Shown: positions 1-5,476, numbered from the stretch's first letter. The stretch is DNA of 5,678 nt from Alphaproteobacteria bacterium (GCA_021774995.1 JAJFIM010000187.1:1-5678); one strand, 5' to 3'. The notes: generated by a model not told the origin, from the sequence alone. Numbers and translations are program-made.

Positions 1-774
1 GACGCGATCGGCATCATGCTTGACGGTCTGGACAGGCAAAACACCACAATCATCGTCTTTGCGGTCCACGGCATGGGGCCGAACAATTCCCAAGCCCATT
101 TTGTCGACCAGATCCTGGACCGGGTTAATGCGCGGTTTTTAGGAAAAAGCAACGGCGCCGTGCACAACGCTAAATCCAATCACGGGCTGATGCACGCTTT
201 GCGCGCCAAAGTGCCGGCGCAAATTCAACTGGGCCTGGCCCGCAAAGTGCCGCAAAGCATGCGCGACTGGGTGGTGGACCATCAGTTTTGCGGCGGCGTT
301 GATTGGGCTCAAGCGCCCGGCTTTCAAATGCTGTCGGGCGGTCAGGGCTTTATCCGCTTCAATCTCAAAGGCCGCGAAGCGCAAGGCGTTTTAGAACCCG
401 GCGGCGCGGATTATCAGCGCTACTTAGGCATGCTGCAAGACTGCTTTGCCTCCCTGAAGCTCCCCGGCGCGCAGACAACCGTGTTCAGCGAGATCACGAT
501 GATGGATGATTACTGCCAGGGGCCGCGGCGCGATGAACTGCCCGACATGATCGTCACCTGGAAGGAAATGCCCCCGGTGGACGAAGTTGTCTCTGACGCC
601 TATGGCTCTTTTACGGGTCATATCGGCACCGGGCGCGGCGGGAACCACAAACCCCGCGCCTTCGCCATGGTCTCGCGCGAAGGGCTGGACAAAGCCGCCG
701 GTCCCGCGCCTGACCATATCACCAACCTGGCGTCTTACGTCGAAGGGTTGCTGGACGCGCGCCGCGCCACTTGA
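1..774 (+). CDS. Alkaline phosphatase/sulfatase-superfamily protein, C-terminal part (5' end outside window)
   Basis: The reading frame is open from base 1 (DAIGIMLDGLD) to TGA at 772-774, giving about 257 residues. The ATG at 16 lies inside a typical superfamily stretch, so the true start is upstream. The segment D-x-x-I-x-x-M-L-D-x-L followed by TTIIVFAVHGMG is the pattern of sulfatase/phosphodiesterase-type enzymes, where a strand ending in (S)DHG carries metal ligands. A later G-x-G-R-G-G-N-H-K-P around residues 207-216 would supply another metal-binding histidine. The Asp normally preceding the first His is Val here (AVHGMG). The family hydrolyses phosphate or sulfate esters; the substrate is not readable from this fragment. 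No signal peptide or membrane segment is visible in the part present. The next gene, dapB, starts 85 bp downstream with its own signals, so co-transcription is not required. Superfamily assignment is fairly secure; specific function is unknown. Confidence 0.7.
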   Translation, partial: DAIGIMLDGLDRQNTTIIVFAVHGMGPNNSQAHFVDQILDRVNARFLGKSNGAVHNAKSNHGLMHALRAKVPAQIQLGLARKVPQSMRDWVVDHQFCGGVDWAQAPGFQMLSGGQGFIRFNLKGREAQGVLEPGGADYQRYLGMLQDCFASLKLPGAQTTVFSEITMMDDYCQGPRRDELPDMIVTWKEMPPVDEVVSDAYGSFTGHIGTGRGGNHKPRAFAMVSREGLDKAAGPAPDHITNLASYVEGLLDARRAT

Positions 775-808
775 GCGGCGGTTCCGTCCAGGGCGGTCTT
801 GCGGCAAT

Positions 809-837
809 TTGCAGAGCTGCCCCCGCCTTGCTATAGG
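809..837 (+). promoter_or_regulatory. Candidate sigma-70-like promoter of dapB
   Basis: TTGCAG at 809-814 and TATAGG at 832-837 are separated by 17 bases, close to the consensus spacing for a housekeeping sigma factor. They end 22 bases before the dapB start codon and lie in the only intergenic gap upstream of it. The match is by eye; the -10 box deviates at its last two positions. Confidence 0.4.
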
Positions 838-846
838 ACTGCCCTT

Positions 847-853
847 GAGAGGA
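847..853 (+). promoter_or_regulatory. Ribosome binding site of dapB
   Basis: GAGAGGA lies 6 bases before the ATG at 860. It decides the start: the open frame runs back to 587, but those extra 91 codons overlap the upstream gene in another frame and have no dapB character. Confidence 0.7.
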
Positions 854-859
854 TTTCAT

Positions 860-1666
860 ATGGCTGATCTACGCATCGCGGTTATGGGCGCCGCTGGGCG
901 CATGGGACTGGCGTGTGTGCGCGAAGTCCGCGCGCGCGCCGGGTGCCGACTCACGGGCGCCAGCGAAGCGCCGGGGCACAGCGCTCTGGGCCGGGACATC
1001 GGCGTCGACGCTGGTCTGGGCGCACTGGGCGTCATACTGTCGGACGACCTTGACGCCGTTTTGGCTGAAGCGGATGCGGTGATCGATTTCACCACCCCCG
1101 GGGCCACGCTTGATCATGCAGCCCACACCGCCCGGCGGGGCCTTGTTCATGTGATCGGCGCCACCGGCTTTAGCGAACTCCAAGAAGCGGCCATCGAAAA
1201 AGCCGCCGCGCAGGCGATCATTGTCAAATCCGGCAATATGAGTCTGGGGGTCAATCTGCTGGCGCATCTGACGGCCAAGGCCGCGCAGATTTTAAGCGAC
1301 GATTTCGATATCGAGATCGTGGAAATGCACCACCGGCACAAAGTCGACGCGCCGTCGGGCACCGCGCTTCTACTGGGCGAGGCGGCGGCGCAAGGACGGG
1401 GCGTTGACTTGAACGCCGTGGCGGACCGGGCCCGGGACGGGCATACGGGCGCGCGCAAAAAGGGCGATATCGGTTTTGCGGTTTTACGCGGCGGCGGCGT
1501 TGTGGGCGATCATACGGTGATCTTTGCGTCTGACTCAGAGCGCGTTGAGCTCACGCACAAGGCCGGCGATAGGGGCCTTTTTGCCCAGGGCGCCCTGCGC
1601 GCCGCATTGTGGGCGGCAAATCAGCCCCCCGGCCTTTATTCCATGAAGGATGTTCTCGGGTTGTAA
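860..1666 (+). CDS. dapB: 4-hydroxy-tetrahydrodipicolinate reductase
   Basis: DapB is a cytoplasmic enzyme of the diaminopimelate route to lysine and peptidoglycan. It reduces the dapA product (4-hydroxy-tetrahydrodipicolinate) to tetrahydrodipicolinate with NAD(P)H. The 268-residue length is typical of the family. The N-terminal Rossmann domain opens with the nucleotide-binding GAAGRMG at residues 10-16; DFTTP at 76-80 and GATGF at 100-104 are further cofactor-site motifs. The substrate domain carries the family signature from E152 to A169, E-I-V-E-M-H-H-R-H-K-V-D-A-P-S-G-T-A. H157 is the likely counterpart of E. coli H159 and K161 of K163. The end, SMKDVLGL, is also typical. The start at 860 is set by the ribosome binding site and by MADLRIAVMGAAGRMG. 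The gene sits alone on its strand and ends one base from the convergent methyltransferase gene. No truncation or missing key residue is seen. Confidence 0.97.
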   Translation: MADLRIAVMGAAGRMGLACVREVRARAGCRLTGASEAPGHSALGRDIGVDAGLGALGVILSDDLDAVLAEADAVIDFTTPGATLDHAAHTARRGLVHVIGATGFSELQEAAIEKAAAQAIIVKSGNMSLGVNLLAHLTAKAAQILSDDFDIEIVEMHHRHKVDAPSGTALLLGEAAAQGRGVDLNAVADRARDGHTGARKKGDIGFAVLRGGGVVGDHTVIFASDSERVELTHKAGDRGLFAQGALRAALWAANQPPGLYSMKDVLGL

Positions 1667-1667
1667 C

Positions 1668-2546
1668 TCACCGGGAGGCGAGGTGCGCCGCTTCATAAGC
1701 CAGCATCGCTTTTTTACGCGCCAACCCCCAATGATAGCCGCCAAGCGCGCCGGTTTTGCGCAACACCCGGTGGCACGGTATAATATAAGAAATCGGATTG
1801 CGTCCCACGGCGCTCGCCACGGCGCGCACAGCCCGCGGCGCATTCAAATGATCCGCCAGCCCCGAATAAGTGACGACCCGGCCCGGTTCAATCCGCAGCA
1901 AGGCCCGCCAGACCTGAATTTGAAATTTTGTGCCCAGAGGCGCTAAAGCGAGCGCGCCTTTTTTGGTCTCAAATATTATGTTTGCATAACTTGCAGTGAC
2001 GGAGGGGTCCTGTGCAAAGTGCGCGCGGGGCCAGCGCGCTTTCATGTCCTGCAGCGCCGCTTGGCCGCCGCCCCGCGCGTCATCGGCAAATCCCAAAGCG
2101 CACAATCCCCGCTCAGACGCGACGAACAGCGCAAGGCCAAAAGGCGAGGCGTGAAAGCCGTACGTCAATGCGGCGCCAGCCCCGCCCCGGGCAATGTCCC
2201 CCGGCGTCATGGCCTCGAACCGCATAGTGAGATCGTGCAGGCGGCTGGGGCCTGACAGGCCAACGGCATGGGCCGCGTCCAATACGCTCATCTGATTTTG
2301 CAAAAAATCCCGCGCATGGGCAAACGTCACGGCGCGGACGAATTGCTTGGGGCTGATCCCCGCCCAGCGCCGAAAGAGGCGTTGCGCATGAGAGGGGCTA
2401 AGCGCCATATGCGCGCTCAACGCGGCAAGCGACGGCTGCGCCTCGGCGTGGGATTCCAAAAAAGAAATCGCCTCCGTCACCCGCTGGTAATCTCGCGCCA
2501 GCGCGGCGTCTTCAAGGCGCTCATCCAAAAGTGCTTGTGCGTTCAT
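1668..2546 (-). CDS. AraC-type HTH / O6-methylguanine-DNA methyltransferase fusion (Ada/Ogt-like)
   Basis: This gene encodes a 292-residue, two-domain DNA repair protein. Residues about 20-125 form an AraC/XylS-type double helix-turn-helix (LAALSAHMALSPSHAQRLFR, then a second helix pair around LDAAHAVGLSGPSRLHDL). Residues about 130-290 are a methylated-DNA-protein cysteine methyltransferase. That domain has VWRALLRIEPGRVVTYSGLA at 212-231, the likely arginine finger around R238-R241, GRNP at 248-251 and the active-site IPCHR at 256-260 (acceptor C258). It would transfer a methyl group from O6-methylguanine to its own cysteine, a suicide repair reaction. Unlike E. coli Ada, there is no N-terminal zinc/methylphosphotriester domain. 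The start is chosen at the ATG at 2546 (MNAQALLDERLED) with AGGG 8 bases upstream; ATG at 2567 and TTG at 2573 are in-frame alternatives adding 7 or 9 residues. It is convergent with dapB and divergent from hisE. Function is secure for the methyltransferase, less so for a role in transcription. Confidence 0.92.
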   Translation of the reverse strand: MNAQALLDERLEDAALARDYQRVTEAISFLESHAEAQPSLAALSAHMALSPSHAQRLFRRWAGISPKQFVRAVTFAHARDFLQNQMSVLDAAHAVGLSGPSRLHDLTMRFEAMTPGDIARGGAGAALTYGFHASPFGLALFVASERGLCALGFADDARGGGQAALQDMKARWPRAHFAQDPSVTASYANIIFETKKGALALAPLGTKFQIQVWRALLRIEPGRVVTYSGLADHLNAPRAVRAVASAVGRNPISYIIPCHRVLRKTGALGGYHWGLARKKAMLAYEAAHLASR

Positions 2547-2590
2547 AAAGCGAACCCTAGCGGGCATTCTCAATCCCGGCCACCCGAATC

Positions 2591-2631
2591 TTGCGGCAAG
2601 CGGCCTGGCCGTCGCAAAAATAAAGCTTGCC
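2591..2631. repeat. Overlapping inverted repeats in the gap between the methyltransferase gene and hisE
   Basis: Three pairs of arms are visible: TTGCG (2591-2595) with CGCAA (2613-2617), CGGCC/GGCCG around a single T (2601-2611), and GGCAAGC (2595-2601) with GCTTGCC (2625-2631). The first and third overlap, so they could not both form fully in one RNA. This is the only structured part of the 131-bp divergent gap. It could be an operator or hisE leader structure, or chance in GC-rich DNA. Confidence 0.35.
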
Positions 2632-2664
2632 TTTACCCGCCGGGGCGTCTTTGTTACCCGCCTT

Positions 2665-2670
2665 GAGGAG
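2665..2670 (+). promoter_or_regulatory. Ribosome binding site of hisE
   Basis: GAGGAG lies 7 bases before the ATG at 2678. It fixes the hisE start inside a frame that opens at 2627; the 17 extra upstream codons have no family similarity. Confidence 0.75.
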
Positions 2671-2677
2671 ACAAGTT

Positions 2678-3010
2678 ATGACGCAAGACGGCGGCGCGCT
2701 TGAGGCGCTTTATCAAACCATCCTTGCGCGCAAAGGCGCAGGTGCAGACCACTCCTACACCGCCAGTCTTTTCGCCGGGGGCGCGGAGAAATGCGCGCAA
2801 AAACTTGGCGAAGAAGCCGTGGAGACCGTGATCGCCGCCCTCCAGCCGGACGCAAAAGCCCTCACCCATGAGGCGGCGGACCTGCTTTATCACCTGCTCG
2901 TGGTGCTGGCCGCCAAAGACGTCCCCTTGCGCGCCGTTCTCAATGAGCTCGCGCGCCGCCAAAGCGTCTCGGGTCTGGCGGAAAAAGCCGCGCGCTCAAA
3001 AAAATCCTAA
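2678..3010 (+). CDS. hisE: Phosphoribosyl-ATP pyrophosphatase
   Basis: HisE carries out the second step of histidine synthesis, hydrolysing phosphoribosyl-ATP to phosphoribosyl-AMP and pyrophosphate in the cytoplasm. The protein is 110 residues, normal for a stand-alone HisE. It is an all-alpha MazG-like fold with the hallmark metal-binding helices: KCAQKLGEEAVETVIAA at 38-54 (acidic ligands E45, E46, E49) and HEAADLLYHLLVVL at 64-77 (E65, D68). SYTASLF at 27-33 is the usual family lead-in. The lysine-rich tail (AARSKKS) is unremarkable. There is no HisI domain, so phosphoribosyl-AMP cyclohydrolase must be encoded elsewhere, and no other his gene lies in this window. The gene diverges from the methyltransferase gene. 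Its last four bases overlap the end of the convergent kinase gene. I see no convincing -35/-10 pair. Confidence 0.95.
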   Translation: MTQDGGALEALYQTILARKGAGADHSYTASLFAGGAEKCAQKLGEEAVETVIAALQPDAKALTHEAADLLYHLLVVLAAKDVPLRAVLNELARRQSVSGLAEKAARSKKS

Positions 3011-3999
3011 AACCCCTTTTGCTTAATCAGTTCTTTGAGCGACGCATCAGGCCGGGCGCCGAAATGGCTGATCACTTCCGCCGCCGCCACGGAGCCCAGA
3101 GCGCCGCAGGTCGCCAGATCATCCCCGCGCGTCACGCCAAACAAAAATCCGGCGGCAAACAGATCGCCCGCCCCCGTGGTGTCAACAAGGTCCGCCACCG
3201 GGTCGGCGTCGATCACATGCACCTCTCCATTGCCCAAGATCACCGAACCTGCGCCTGAACGGGTCAGCGCCGCCACCGCGCATTTACCGCGCACCGCCTG
3301 CAACGCGTCGTCAAAAGACGCCGCCTGATAAAGCGAGATCACCTCTTCTTCATTGGCGAACAAAATATCGACATAGCCTTCAATCAGATTTTGAAACCCC
3401 TCGCGATGGCGGTCAACGCAAAACGCGTCCGACAAGGTCAGCGCCACTTTGGCCCCGGCGTCCTTGGCCAGGGCGGCGGCTTTTTCAAGCGCTCTTTTGG
3501 CTTCCGGCGGATCATAAAGATAGCCTTCCAGATAGATCGTATCGGACGCCGCGATAACGTCCGCGTCAACATCGCCCGTATTGAACTCCACGGCGGCGCC
3601 CAGATAGGTGTTCATGGAGCGTTGCGCATCGGGCGTTACAAGGATCAGGCACCGCGCGCTGGCAGGTCCGCTCTTGGCCGGCGCGGTGTCATAAGCCACG
3701 CCCGCGGCGCGGATATCGTGGGCAAACACTTTGCCCAACTGATCATTGCGCACTTTACCCATATAGGCGGCGCGGCCGCCCAGAGACGCGACGCCCACGG
3801 CGGTGTTGGCGACGGACCCGCCTGAAATCTCAACCGCCGGCGGCATGCCTTCGTAAATCCGCGTCGCCCCCGCTTCGTCAACCAGCGTCATGGCGCCTTT
3901 TTCAATCCCGTGCTCGGTGAGAAAAGCGTCATCGGCATGCGCCAAAACATCTACAATCGCGTTGCCGATCGCCGTCACGTCAAACCGGGTTCCTGTCAT
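3007..3999 (-). CDS. PfkB-family carbohydrate/nucleoside kinase, probable adenosine kinase
   Basis: This is a 330-residue ribokinase-fold (PfkB) kinase. FDVTAIGNAIVDVL at residues 6-19 is the first strand with its substrate-binding Asp. EISGGSVANTAVGVASLGG at 57-75 is PfkB signature 1. The N-x-x-E magnesium motif is at N216-E219. DTTGAGD at 273-279 is signature 2, with the anion hole and catalytic base D279. Stretches such as TPDAQRSMNTYLGAA, LTLSDAFCVDRHR and VISHFGARP are what I recall from alphaproteobacterial proteins annotated as adenosine kinase. That would phosphorylate adenosine to AMP in purine salvage. A related sugar or nucleoside substrate cannot be excluded. The start is the ATG at 3999, with AAAGGAGA 7 bases upstream. 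An in-frame ATG at 4071 is rejected because the promoter lies between them. The gene is monocistronic as far as visible and overlaps hisE by four bases. Confidence 0.88.
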   Translation of the reverse strand: MTGTRFDVTAIGNAIVDVLAHADDAFLTEHGIEKGAMTLVDEAGATRIYEGMPPAVEISGGSVANTAVGVASLGGRAAYMGKVRNDQLGKVFAHDIRAAGVAYDTAPAKSGPASARCLILVTPDAQRSMNTYLGAAVEFNTGDVDADVIAASDTIYLEGYLYDPPEAKRALEKAAALAKDAGAKVALTLSDAFCVDRHREGFQNLIEGYVDILFANEEEVISLYQAASFDDALQAVRGKCAVAALTRSGAGSVILGNGEVHVIDADPVADLVDTTGAGDLFAAGFLFGVTRGDDLATCGALGSVAAAEVISHFGARPDASLKELIKQKGF

Positions 4000-4006
4000 G
4001 AAATAG

Positions 4007-4014
4007 TCTCCTTT
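4007..4014 (-). promoter_or_regulatory. Ribosome binding site of the PfkB/adenosine kinase gene
   Basis: Read on the minus strand, AAAGGAGA lies 7 bases before the ATG at 3999. It is the strongest Shine-Dalgarno match in the window. It selects this start over the in-frame ATG at 4071. Confidence 0.8.
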
Positions 4015-4043
4015 GACCGTCAGTGTTCGCAAAATTGGCGCGG

Positions 4044-4071
4044 AGTATAGAAGCTCTGGCGCGAGGCGCAA
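4044..4071 (-). promoter_or_regulatory. Sigma-70-like promoter of the PfkB/adenosine kinase gene
   Basis: On the minus strand, TTGCGC (4071-4066) and TATACT (4049-4044) are 16 bases apart. The -10 box matches the consensus at five of six positions. Transcription would start near 4037, leaving a leader of roughly 35-40 bases that contains the ribosome binding site. No equally good promoter is seen in the opposite direction for the EI24 gene. Confidence 0.6.
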
Positions 4072-4115
4072 TCCCGCCGTAAAATCCCTGAAACCGCCGG
4101 AAAGGCAAATCAGCG

Positions 4116-4796
4116 ATGTCCTTTATGACGGCCCTTAGAAGAACGCTTCGGCAAATGTTCTCCGGCCCCTTTATCTGGGTGCTGGCGCGCGCCTTGGGCG
4201 GAACGCTCCTGCTCTTCGCCGCCCTGTTCTGGGGCGCCGGCCAGGCAAGCGCCGCCTTGCTTCAATTTGACTGGCAATGGGTGAATGCAGGGCTTTCCGT
4301 CCTCGCGAAAATAGGGCTGGTCATCGCGTTTGTGTTTTTGCTGCTGCCCGTGGCGGCGCTTTTTGCCGGCCTGTTTGCAGAAGACGTCGCAAGCGCCGTC
4401 GAGGCGCGCTATTACCCGTCCCACCCCGCGCCCCGCCCTTTGGGCTGGCTCACATCGTTGTCCACCGCGCTCACATTCTTTGCGGTCATGGTCGTTCTCA
4501 ACCTCGCATTACTCCCCTTTTACCTGTTGTTACCGGGCCTTAACGTAATTTTATTCTTAATCGTCAACGCTTATCTCATAGGCCGGGAATATTTCGAGCT
4601 GGTGGCGATGCGGCATTATGCGCCGCCTCAGGTGAGAAAATTACGGCGGGAATACCGGGGAAGGCTTTTTCTGACTGGACTTTTGATCGCCATCCCTCTC
4701 AGTATTCCTCTGGTTAACCTTTGCGGTCCGCTTTTTGGAACCGCGTTCATGGTCCACGTTTTCAAGGATATAGAGCGCCGTGCTGATCTTGGATAA
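4116..4796 (+). CDS. EI24/CysZ-like integral membrane protein
   Basis: This 226-residue inner-membrane protein has four hydrophobic blocks at about 18-44, 62-86, 113-150 (long, possibly a re-entrant or double segment) and 184-214. The loop after the third block, NAYLIGREYFELVAMRH at 151-167, is a conserved feature of the EI24 (Pfam) family, which includes the sulfate permease CysZ. A basic stretch (RKLRREYRGR, 174-183) and a charged C-terminus (KDIERRADLG) are probably cytoplasmic. Family membership is well supported. Sulfate transport is not, since no cysteine-synthesis gene is nearby and many alphaproteobacterial members are uncharacterised. The start is the ATG at 4116 with GGAAAGG 10 bases upstream; a second ATG at 4125 is possible. 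The last third uses several TTA, GTA and ATA codons and is locally AT-richer. The lipoprotein gene follows after 10 bases, suggesting an operon. Confidence 0.82.
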   Translation: MSFMTALRRTLRQMFSGPFIWVLARALGGTLLLFAALFWGAGQASAALLQFDWQWVNAGLSVLAKIGLVIAFVFLLLPVAALFAGLFAEDVASAVEARYYPSHPAPRPLGWLTSLSTALTFFAVMVVLNLALLPFYLLLPGLNVILFLIVNAYLIGREYFELVAMRHYAPPQVRKLRREYRGRLFLTGLLIAIPLSIPLVNLCGPLFGTAFMVHVFKDIERRADLG

Positions 4797-4806
4797 AGTT
4801 GATTTA

Positions 4807-5202
4807 ATGATCAAATGGGCCGTGATGGGCGCGCTCTTTGCCGGTCTGTCACTCGTAGCCGCCTGCGCCGAACGGGCCTCGCTTGCGCCCAGTGACGCGC
4901 AACCCGGCTCCGTTCAAAACGCGGCCGCCCTGCGCCCTGCGCCAAAAGGCCCCGCGCCAACATCCCAATCCATGATGGGCAAGGACGCCAGCGCCATAGA
5001 AAACCTGCTGGGAGCCCCGACGCTCCTGCGCGAAGAAGTCGGCGCGCAAATCTGGCAATATGCCGGCGCCCATTGCGTGCTGCTGCTCTATCTTTATGAA
5101 GACGGCGGCAAGCTCTACCGCGTGGCCCATATGGAAGCGCGCATCAAAGGCGCGCCTAACGACAATGTGGACGTGTGTCTGGCGGCGACGTTTAATACGT
5201 GA
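4807..5202 (+). CDS. Small lipoprotein with BamE/SmpA-like C-terminal region
   Basis: The predicted protein is 131 residues. MIKWAVMGALFAGLSLVAAC is a short lipoprotein signal peptide: one Lys, a hydrophobic core and a V-A-A-C lipobox, predicting lipidation of C20. An Ala/Pro/Gln/Ser-rich linker (about 21-56) follows. The compact domain from about 57 on carries IENLLGAPTLLREEVGAQIW (64-83) and a strand-rich stretch VLLLYLYEDGGKLYRVAHME (91-110). The LLG-x-P ... WQY pattern resembles BamE/SmpA-type outer-membrane lipoproteins, but this is a look-alike call, not a proven homology. C90 and C124 could form a disulfide in the periplasm. An in-frame GTG at 4780 with AAGGAT 10 bases upstream would overlap the EI24 gene by 17 bases and add nine residues; the ATG at 4807 gives the more normal signal peptide but has only a distant GGA. 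It probably shares a transcript with the EI24 gene. The exact role is unknown. Confidence 0.75.
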   Translation: MIKWAVMGALFAGLSLVAACAERASLAPSDAQPGSVQNAAALRPAPKGPAPTSQSMMGKDASAIENLLGAPTLLREEVGAQIWQYAGAHCVLLLYLYEDGGKLYRVAHMEARIKGAPNDNVDVCLAATFNT

Positions 5203-5328
5203 ATATCGCTCGCGCCAGCGCGCTTATACGCGCCCGGCTCCGCTTGCAGCCTCTTCGCATACTGAATGAAAGAGTTCGAGATGATGTGGCGGCTGGCTTT
5301 GCCTCTATCCGCAGTGCAATTGTATTCT

Positions 5329-5476
5329 GGTTGGGGTGAGAATAACCATGCCCCCTCACCCCAACCCTCTCCCTCACAAGGGGCAGAGGGGCAAAAAGCA
5401 AATCCCTCTCCCTTGGGGGAGAGGGTTGCGAAAACTTGTGTGAACGCCAAGCGAACTTAGCTGAAGCTGGGTGAGG
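5329..5476. repeat. Composite C/G-rich inverted-repeat element (dispersed-repeat-like)
   Basis: Nested palindromes are built from the words CCTCACCC, CCAACCCTCTCCC and their complements. Outer arms are CCTCACCC (5354-5361) and GGGTGAGG (5469-5476). Inner arms are AACCCTCTCCC (5363-5373) and GGGAGAGGGTT (5417-5427), a perfect 11 bp. Within these lie an imperfect hairpin (CCCTCTCCCT 5365-5374 with AGGG-GC-AGAGGG 5379-5390) and a perfect 9-bp hairpin (5404-5412 with 5417-5425, TTGG loop). CCCTCTCCCT occurs twice as a direct repeat (5365, 5404). To the left, GGTTGGGGTGAG (5329-5340) is the exact complement of CTCACCCCAACC (5355-5366) and looks like the end of a neighbouring partial copy. From memory, words like these recur as dispersed intergenic repeats in many proteobacterial genomes; copy number here cannot be checked. 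Confidence 0.75.
5393..5425 (-). terminator. Candidate intrinsic terminator downstream of nth
   Basis: On the minus strand, a 9-bp perfect GC-rich stem (CCCTCTCCC/GGGAGAGGG, 4-base loop, 5425-5404) is followed by ATTTGCTTTTT (5403-5393). The T-run is interrupted by GC, so the match to an ideal terminator is partial. It lies about 100 bases after the nth stop codon and is part of the repeat element. In the plus direction the stem is followed by TTGCGAAAAC, so it would not work for the lipoprotein gene. Confidence 0.45.

Noticed and set aside
587..859. Upstream in-frame extension of dapB (open frame begins at 587)
   Set aside because: It overlaps the phosphatase-superfamily gene in another frame, has no dapB similarity, and the ribosome binding site and Rossmann start motif place the start at 860.
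1650..1946. Plus-strand open frames antisense to the methyltransferase gene (also 2012-2255 and 2268-2666)
   Set aside because: Arg/Ala/Pro-rich translations without domains, lying opposite a gene with clear family motifs; typical shadows in GC-rich DNA.
2547..2554. AAAGCGAA, resembling the Ada-box word AAAGCGCA
   Set aside because: One mismatch in eight, immediately next to the start codon rather than near a -35 region, and the protein lacks the Ada sensor domain. Chance is the simpler explanation.
2586..2590. GAATC (a CcrM GANTC site) in the methyltransferase-hisE gap
   Set aside because: A single 5-base site is expected by chance and carries no evidence of cell-cycle control.
3391..3825. 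144-codon plus-strand frame antisense to the kinase gene
   Set aside because: The kinase on the other strand is unmistakable, and this frame has no ribosome binding site or recognisable motif.
4000..4071. 24-residue N-terminal extension of the PfkB/adenosine kinase gene
   Set aside because: The -35 and -10 boxes lie within this stretch, the strongest Shine-Dalgarno sequence is before 3999, and family proteins begin near FDVTAIGNAIVDVL.
5218..5233. GCGCG-CTTATA-CGCGC hairpin as terminator of the EI24-lipoprotein operon
   Set aside because: Only a 5-bp stem and no T-run after it.
5365..5425. Repeated CCCTCTCCCT units as a possible CRISPR array
   Set aside because: Only two units of 10 bases with no regular spacer; they are arms of hairpins.
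5266..5460. 64-codon open frame through the repeat element, and the overlapping minus-strand frames (5115-5450, 5192-5401)
   Set aside because: Composition is dictated by the C/G-rich palindromes, there is no ribosome binding site, and the minus frames run into the lipoprotein gene.
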